Assembly: GCA_026005075.1 (NCBI GenBank)
Contig: BPKJ01000004.1
Span: 7,501-71,500, forward strand
Length of the DNA: 64,000 bases
Direction of reading: 5' to 3'
Source of the DNA: Lysobacteraceae bacterium
GTDB taxonomy: Bacteria; Pseudomonadota; Gammaproteobacteria; Xanthomonadales; Xanthomonadaceae
In this document: positions 58,546 through 64,000 of the stretch, one piece after another
Layout of the letters: each line of letters begins with the position of its first letter
How positions within the stretch are numbered: position 1 is the first letter of the stretch
Notes under the pieces: generated by a model
What the model saw: the letters and a program-made list of their open reading frames with translations, nothing else
Databases searched by the model: none
Told to the model about the DNA's origin: nothing
Program-made: the position numbers and the translations under genes

Positions 58546-59632
58546 CGTGGCCCGGCTCTTCCAGCGGAACGCGTACGGTGCAGCGATAGTAGCCGTCCCG
58601 GCAGGCCGCGGTCATCCTTGCGGCATCCCCGAAGTGGTAGGCAAGGCGCTGCTCGATGCTGCGCTGGGCGTGGCGGTTGCCTTGGTCCGGACTGCGCCCG
58701 GTGACCGGGCAGGGGTTGAGGATCTCGATCTCCGCCCCATCGCCGCTGCGCTGCACCGAAACAAGGATGCGTCCACCTCCGGCAAGCCGGGCGATGCCAT
58801 GGTGCACCGCGTTCTCCACGAGCGGCTGCAGGCTGAGGCGGGGCACCCTGACCTGTGCGGCCAGATCCTCGTCGACCTGCCAGGCCACCTGCAGGCGGTC
58901 GGCCAGCCGCAGCTTCTCGATCGACAGGTACTGCCGGCACAGATCCAGCTCCTCGCGCAGCGAGCACATGCCGTCCCCCGCCCCGAGCGCCGCGCGGAAC
59001 AGGTCGGCGAGGTCCTCCAGCGCCCGCTCGGCGGTGACCGCATCGCGCCGCACCAGACTGGCGATGCTGTTGAGGCTGTTGAACAGGAAATGCGGACGGA
59101 TCCGCGCCTGCAGCGCCTCGACCGCGGCCCGCGCCTGCGCGCGCTCGTTGCGCAGCCACATCTCCTGTACGTGGAAGTAGCGCAGCAACAGACCCCCGAG
59201 CACGGCCGCGATGGCCGCCGTCCGCCATACCGCGTCGGCGTCGAAACCCGCGCTGGCACCCGGACCGAGCAGGGCCTCGTCGAGGCTTGCCACCAACGCG
59301 CCTCCCAGCAGACAGATCGCAACCGGGATGAGCCAGGCGGCAAGCGCACCGGCCACCAGGGGCAGGCGCGCCAGCCAGCCCCGGGCCTGGCACAGGGACA
59401 GCAGCGAGAGCACGGCGAGCCAGAGGGCGAGCACGCTGGCCGCGAAGAAACGCGCGCCCGCCAGGGCGCCGCCCGGCGCCAGCCAGAGCACGACGACCAC
59501 CAGCTCCGCCGCCACCAGCGAGGTGAACAGGATGCGGATCCGGCAGAACTCCGGCGGCTCGAAACGCGTCTCCAGGGCGGCCCGCAGCCGCGCGCGCCAA
59601 GGCAGGGCCCTGCCGTCCCGTCGCCGGTCCAT
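58526..59632 (-). CDS. algZ: AlgZ/FimS-type sensor histidine kinase (His_kinase PF06580)
   Basis: A 368-residue membrane sensor. About four TM helices in the first 170 residues, then the His_kinase domain with the phospho-acceptor in IRPHFLFNSLNSIASLV and an ATP-binding domain with PLVENAVHHGI (N box). Overlaps algR by 20 bases, so it is the partner kinase. ATG 59632 with GGAGGGG upstream. Confidence 0.93.
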   Translation of the reverse strand: MDRRRDGRALPWRARLRAALETRFEPPEFCRIRILFTSLVAAELVVVVLWLAPGGALAGARFFAASVLALWLAVLSLLSLCQARGWLARLPLVAGALAAWLIPVAICLLGGALVASLDEALLGPGASAGFDADAVWRTAAIAAVLGGLLLRYFHVQEMWLRNERAQARAAVEALQARIRPHFLFNSLNSIASLVRRDAVTAERALEDLADLFRAALGAGDGMCSLREELDLCRQYLSIEKLRLADRLQVAWQVDEDLAAQVRVPRLSLQPLVENAVHHGIARLAGGGRILVSVQRSGDGAEIEILNPCPVTGRSPDQGNRHAQRSIEQRLAYHFGDAARMTAACRDGYYRCTVRVPLEEPGHDAHPHR

Positions 59633-59705
59633 GCCCCTCCTTCAGCCCCCCGTCCCGCGCCGCCCCGCCCCTGCGGCGGCGGGGCCGGCGGAAGGGGCAC
59701 CGCGC

Positions 59706-60389
59706 CTAGAAGACGTCAAGGCTCGTCGAGAGGGTGAACAGCAGCCGCCCATCGGCGAGCGGATCATCGCGGCTGGTGTCGGAGTAGCCGAGGTAGGCAT
59801 CGAAGGCGCCGAGGCTGTGGCTGACCCCGATCTGGCCATGGGTGAAGTCCTCGAACGCTCCGTTCGAGTAGCTGGTGCGGGTCGCCTCGAGGTCCAGCGA
59901 CCAGCCCTCGGCCAGCGCGAAGGAGTGCAGCAGCTTGAAGCGGTTGGCGTTCCCGCCGAGGGCGTCGTCATCGGCGAGATAGAGCTTGGCCGTGGTGCCG
60001 AACGGGAAGGTGACGGCGGCCATGTACTCGGTGTAGTCGTAGGAGCTCGGCGCACCGGTGTAGGTGTAGCGCAACACCCCGAAGTCCCAGCCCCAGCCGC
60101 TCTCGAGGGTACGGGCAAAGCCGGCGTAGAGATCGACCTCGATGTCCGCCGGATCGCCGTCACCGAAGTCCACGTTGGACCCCCAGATGCCGGCGTAGAA
60201 GCCGTTCTCGGCGGCGAAATCGAAGCTCGCCTGCAGCGCCGGGTTGAAGTCGTCGCGATCGTCACCCTGGGTCTGGCTCACGCCGTCGAACAGGTAGTCG
60301 GACGCGAGGGTGAGGGTGACCGAGCCGCTGCCCGCGGCCGCACTCCCGGCCATGCCGGCCAGCGCAAGGGACAGGATCACTCGACGCAT
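59706..60389 (-). CDS. TorF-like outer-membrane protein (TIGR02001)
   Basis: A 227-residue signal-peptide outer-membrane protein (MRRVILSLALAGMAGSAAA). Strands such as VTLTLASDYLFDGVSQTQGD and FYAGIWGSNVDFGDGDPADI and the aromatic C terminus (STSLDVF) match TIGR02001 proteins. Function unknown; porin-like. AGGAGG upstream of the ATG. The adjacent algZR genes might regulate it, but nothing in the sequence proves this. Confidence 0.88.
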   Translation of the reverse strand: MRRVILSLALAGMAGSAAAGSGSVTLTLASDYLFDGVSQTQGDDRDDFNPALQASFDFAAENGFYAGIWGSNVDFGDGDPADIEVDLYAGFARTLESGWGWDFGVLRYTYTGAPSSYDYTEYMAAVTFPFGTTAKLYLADDDALGGNANRFKLLHSFALAEGWSLDLEATRTSYSNGAFEDFTHGQIGVSHSLGAFDAYLGYSDTSRDDPLADGRLLFTLSTSLDVF

Positions 60390-60555
60390 GACAGCCTCCT
60401 CGTTGAACGGTGCGTGGAAAGGTGCGCACGCCCCGGGCACGCCCTCGACCCGGTCGGTCGCCAGCGTGGGGAACGGCAACGGGAACGATCCTCCACCCGC
60501 AAGGCCGGAATGTAAACACTCCGCCCTCCCCAGCCCGGGGCAACCGTGCACCGGC

Positions 60556-62754
60556 TCAGTGCAACCACTGTTCCAGAACCTCCGCCGGAGCCGGTCGTCC
60601 GAACAGGTAGCCCTGCCCCTCGTCGCAGCCAAGCTCCCTGAGGCGCCGCCACTGCGCCTCGGTCTCCACGCCCTCGGCAACGACCTTGAGGTGCAGAAGA
60701 TGGCCCATGTTGATCACCAGCTCGGCAATCACCTCATCCTCCGCAGGCCCGCCAAGGCCGCTGACGAAGGTGCGGTCGATCTTCAGACGATCGATCGGCA
60801 GATGCCGCAGTCGGCTGAGCGAGGAGTAGCCCACGCCGAAGTCGTCGATGGCCATTCCGACGCCCAGCTGCCGGACCTGCTGCAGCACCGGTGCCAGGGC
60901 CGCGGTGTCCTCGATCATCAGGCTCTCGGTGACCTCGAGTTCCAGCAGCCTCGGCTCGATCGAGGTCTGCGCGAGCACCTCGCGCAACATGGCGACGAAG
61001 TCCGGGTCGCGCATCTGCCGGATGGACACGTTGACGGCCATCCTCACCGCCCGTCCAAAGCGCTGCTGCCAGCGTTGCTGCTGCCGACAGGCCTCACGCA
61101 GCACCCACTGTCCGATGGCGACGATGCGACCGGAGTCCTCCGCCGCCGGAATGAAGTCCGAGGGCATGCACAGCGCTTGCGCGCCGCGCTGCCAGCGGAG
61201 CAGCGCCTCCACGCCGCACAGACGTCGATCGGCAAGATCGACCTGCGGCTGGTAGTGCAGCACCAGCTGGCCCTGCTCGACCGCGTGCCGCAGCTCGGCC
61301 ACCGTTTGCAGGCGACGCTGCAAGGCCTGTTCCAGTCCGGGGTCGAAGTACTGCCAGCTCGAGCGCCGGATGCGCTTGGCCTGCTTGAGCGCGATGCCGG
61401 CGTTGCGAAACGCCGTGGCCGGCGCGCTGCCATGGTCCGGAAACGCGGCGATGCCGAACGACATCGAGAGCGGCACCTCGTGGCCGTCCACCGCCAGCCC
61501 GCGATCGAGGCTCGCCGTAAGCCGGCGCAAGGCCGCCTCGAGCTCGTCCCTCGGTCCTGCATGGAGCAGCGCGAAGCTGTCCGCCGAGATCCGCGCGACC
61601 ACGGCGTCCTCGCCGAACACCTGCTGGAGCAGCGCCGCGGTGGCCTTGAGCGTGCGATCACCGACGTCGTGGCCCAGGCCATCGTTCACCGCCTGGAAGT
61701 TGTCGAGGTCGGCCAGGACCAGGTCGAAGCGCGCGCCCGCGGCGCCACGCGCCTGGATCGTGCGCTCGAACGCCGCACGGTTCGGAAGTCCGGTCAGCGG
61801 GTCCCTGAAGGCGAGGTCCTCGAGCGACTCGAACAGGCAGGCGTGTTCGAACCCTGCCGCGACGCTGAATCCGAACAGCTCCACCAGGCGCCGCTGAAGA
61901 TCGGAGAGCCCGCGCTCGAGCGGCAGCCACAGGCCGATCCGCGCCCCACGGGCGGTCTCGAGATGAAGACCGACATGGTCGTCCGCGAACGAGGACCGGC
62001 GCTTGTCGAGGACCTGCCGCAGTCCCTCTGCCAGCGCAGGATCGTCGAGCGCGTCGAGGGTCCGTGACCGGTGCCGCAGCATGGCCCCCGCGGCAGCCAG
62101 GACCACCACCGGCGCGCCGGGCCCCGCGCTGGCGCCGACCAGCCCCTCGTGCGCCACGCCCAGCAGGGCAGCCAGATGCTGCAGCGCCTTTGCGCACAGA
62201 TCGGCCGGGTGATCGGCCCCGATCAGCCCGGAGACGGCAAGATGCAGCGCCTCGAGACCTGCGCGGGCGCGTTCGATGTCGCAGATCTGCCGGTAGCTGC
62301 GCAGGGCGGCCGCAAGGGTGGCCGTGAGCCGCACCGAGGTCAGTTCGGACTTGGCGCGGTAGTCGTTGATGTCGTACTTCTGGATGACCTCGAGTTCCGG
62401 GGCATAGCCGGGCTGGCCGGTGCGCAGCACGATCCGCACCGCGTGGTCGCGCAGCACCTCGCGCACGTATTCGACCAGTCTCAGACCGGCATCGTCCTCC
62501 TCCATCACCACGTCGAGCAGGATGCAGGCGAAGCGCCCGGGCTCCAGCATCCTCCTCGCCTGCTCCGCGGACAGCGCCGAATGGAACTGCAGCGGCCGCC
62601 CGAACAGCCGTACGCCGCGCAGCGCGAAGACGGTCGCGCGGTGGATCTCCTCGTCGTCGTCGACGATCAGGATCGGCCACGGCTCGGCGGGCGGATCCGC
62701 GGCGGGCGGCGCGGCGCGATCCTCGATGAACTCGACCAGATCCTGCTCGCGCAT
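60556..62754 (-). CDS. response regulator-EAL phosphodiesterase with degenerate GGDEF
   Basis: A 732-residue cytoplasmic signalling protein: receiver domain (ILIVDDDEEIHR, phospho-Asp in CILLDVVMEEDDAG), a DUF3369-like middle region (about 170-310), GGDEF domain with a decayed signature (RISADSFALL in place of GGDEF) and EAL domain with all catalytic motifs: GVEALLRWQ, NVSIRQM, ELEVTESLM, DDFGVGYSS, DRLKIDRTFV and EGVETEAQ. It should act as a phosphodiesterase, perhaps gated by phosphorylation of the receiver. ATG at 62754. The partner kinase is unknown. Confidence 0.92.
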   Translation of the reverse strand: MREQDLVEFIEDRAAPPAADPPAEPWPILIVDDDEEIHRATVFALRGVRLFGRPLQFHSALSAEQARRMLEPGRFACILLDVVMEEDDAGLRLVEYVREVLRDHAVRIVLRTGQPGYAPELEVIQKYDINDYRAKSELTSVRLTATLAAALRSYRQICDIERARAGLEALHLAVSGLIGADHPADLCAKALQHLAALLGVAHEGLVGASAGPGAPVVVLAAAGAMLRHRSRTLDALDDPALAEGLRQVLDKRRSSFADDHVGLHLETARGARIGLWLPLERGLSDLQRRLVELFGFSVAAGFEHACLFESLEDLAFRDPLTGLPNRAAFERTIQARGAAGARFDLVLADLDNFQAVNDGLGHDVGDRTLKATAALLQQVFGEDAVVARISADSFALLHAGPRDELEAALRRLTASLDRGLAVDGHEVPLSMSFGIAAFPDHGSAPATAFRNAGIALKQAKRIRRSSWQYFDPGLEQALQRRLQTVAELRHAVEQGQLVLHYQPQVDLADRRLCGVEALLRWQRGAQALCMPSDFIPAAEDSGRIVAIGQWVLREACRQQQRWQQRFGRAVRMAVNVSIRQMRDPDFVAMLREVLAQTSIEPRLLELEVTESLMIEDTAALAPVLQQVRQLGVGMAIDDFGVGYSSLSRLRHLPIDRLKIDRTFVSGLGGPAEDEVIAELVINMGHLLHLKVVAEGVETEAQWRRLRELGCDEGQGYLFGRPAPAEVLEQWLH

Positions 62755-62893
62755 CCTGCCCCCGCGTCGATCCTCGCGAGCACCGCCTACCCCGGACTGG
62801 GGGTTTGCCCGCGCACCCATCCTGCCACGCGCGCCCGATCCGGCAAAGCCCCTCGCGCCGGCGGGATCCGCACGCGGCCCGCCGGGAGCGACC

Positions 62894-64000
62894 TCAGAAC
62901 TCCCAGCGCAACCCGAGGCTCCAGAAGTGCTGGGAGGTCTCGGCCACACCGGCGAGCCGGCGGTAGCTGACGTAGCCCGAGCCGGAACCCGCCCGGATCC
63001 AGCCCAGCGCCACACCGAACTCGGCGTAGTGTCCGTCCACCTCGCCGCCGGGCAGGGCGAAGGCTGCGCGTCCGGCGCATGGACGAAACGCCCCTCGAGC
63101 GTGCCCGCCTCGTCCTCGAACTGGCGCACCCAGGAAGCATCCAGCTGCGGGGTCAGCACACCCCAGCGCGTCGAGACCGCCCACTGGGCGCTGGCGCCGA
63201 GGCGCGCGATCAGGGAGCGGACGGTCTGCTTCTCGACCGCGAGCGCGAAGGCATCCGAGCCCTCCAGCGCACGCTCGCGGAAACCGTCGATGACGAAGCG
63301 GCTGTACTCGATCGCCGCACGCGGCCCGAAGGAGGCCGCCCCACGATGCCAGTCGTGGCCGGTGGAGAGGCTGGCAGAGAGCAGACGCGTGTCGCTGCGG
63401 GCGGCGAGACGATCGATGGCTTCGACGGCCTCGTCGTCGGTCTCGACGGCAAACCGCGCGACGCGGCGCTGGTCGAGCGTGCCGCGGCCCCAGCCAAGGC
63501 TGCCGTCGAGGAATCCCGAGCCAAGGCTGCGGCTGGCATAGACGAGCAGCGAGGTCTGCCGGAGCTCGAGATCACCGGCGCCGCCGTCGAGGCCGGCATC
63601 GAAGCGCGTGTGCGACAGGCCCGCGCCGAGCACCCATTCCGTACCCAGCCTCTTGTCCATGCCCAGCAGCAGGGTATCGCTGTCGCTGCCGTAGCCCGGT
63701 TCCACCGCGGTGGCCCTGCGGTCGCCGTCGCCACGCGTGTAGCTGGCAAAGACGCCGATGCCACGCTCCCGGAACGGATCGGCCTGCTCCTCGACCTGGG
63801 CCAGCGGCAGAAAGGCCAGCGCCGGAGCCAGTCCATCGACATCGAGCGACAGGCCCACGCCGCCACCGCCGCGCACGGCCTGCAGGCGCCGTCCGAGGGC
63901 CCCGGCCTGGCCTGCGACCAGCATCCTGAATCCCCTCCGCTGGCTGCTGAGCTCCTCGGCAAGCAGACCGCGGATGGCCTGGATCAGCCGCTGCGCGGCG
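62894..64000 (-). pseudogene. autotransporter beta-barrel domain protein, cut by window edge and frameshifted
   Basis: The C-terminal barrel of an autotransporter or a related adhesin, entering from the right edge (frame open to 63999). Strands such as RGIGVFASYTRGDGDRRA, LGAGLSHTRFDAGLDGGAG, LELRQTSLLVYASRSLGSG and SLGWGRGTLDQRRVAR are typical. At about 63062-63078 one base is missing. Up to RFVHAPD the barrel is in one frame; the next frame continues FALPGGEVDGHYAEFGVALG through SQHFWSLGLRWEF and a stop at 62894, ending in the aromatic residue that barrels need. Uncorrected, the frame runs through into the downstream gene. Probably a sequencing deletion. The passenger domain is outside the window. 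Confidence 0.82.

Overview
The window is GC-rich, densely coded bacterial chromosome, about 55 protein genes plus the RNase P RNA, with little intergenic space and many 4-base ATGA/GTGA or longer gene overlaps. Gene content and order suggest a gammaproteobacterium of the Xanthomonadales (Lysobacterales) type: lpoA-yraN-FAD oxidase, algZ-algR-hemC, mltB-rlpA-dacA-ybeD-lipB-lipA, a split class II ribonucleotide reductase, and a PPi-dependent phosphofructokinase beside a proton-pumping pyrophosphatase. This placement rests on gene families and order, not on a database comparison. I see no prophage, insertion sequence, CRISPR array, tRNA or integrase, so this looks like core chromosome with a few lineage-specific inserts.

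Layout. 1-7.7 kb: thiE (cut by the left edge), hemL, an SDR enzyme, a DedA/LssY membrane protein, a LON-domain protein, mpl, a membrane protein and adk. 7.8-11.9 kb: a pyrophosphate block, pfp, hppA and ppa. 12-18.7 kb: a degenerate-receiver HDOD protein, rnpB, rsmI, lpoA, yraN, a FAD-linked oxidase and a UDG-like protein. 18.7-25 kb: a CPA2 antiporter, a giant ankyrin membrane protein, YcgL and a methyltransferase. 25-30 kb: an exported cassette of cytochrome-like protein, DUF1800 and DUF1501. 30-34 kb: nrdJa, an H1-like protein with 17 ATAKK repeats, and nrdJb, with paired NrdR-box-like sites upstream. 34-42 kb: a Deg protease, a HAD hydrolase, an M17 aminopeptidase, and an HlyD/ABC/FtsX exporter. 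42-46.5 kb: a GGDEF-EAL protein and Prc. 46.5-51.7 kb: lipoate and cell-wall genes. 52-56 kb: a patatin, a WYL regulator and a DASS transporter. 56-60.4 kb: an outer-membrane protein, hemC, algR, algZ and a second outer-membrane protein. 60.5-64 kb: a receiver-EAL phosphodiesterase and an autotransporter barrel cut by the right edge.

The genes join into a few themes. The pfp/hppA/ppa block handles PPi as glycolytic phosphoryl donor, proton-pump fuel and waste. Mpl, LpoA, DacA, RlpA, MltB and Prc all act on peptidoglycan or the periplasm. LipB and LipA make lipoate. Two EAL proteins, one probably a pure phosphodiesterase, point to c-di-GMP control.

The most striking whole-window signal is a set of single-base frame breaks in otherwise well-conserved genes: hppA, the ankyrin protein, the second FtsX permease, the autotransporter barrel, and possibly the ABC ATPase/permease junction. 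Either the assembly has scattered indel errors or several genes are broken. The best candidate for an under-described system is the exported cytochrome-like/DUF1800/DUF1501 cassette at 25.1-29.9 kb.
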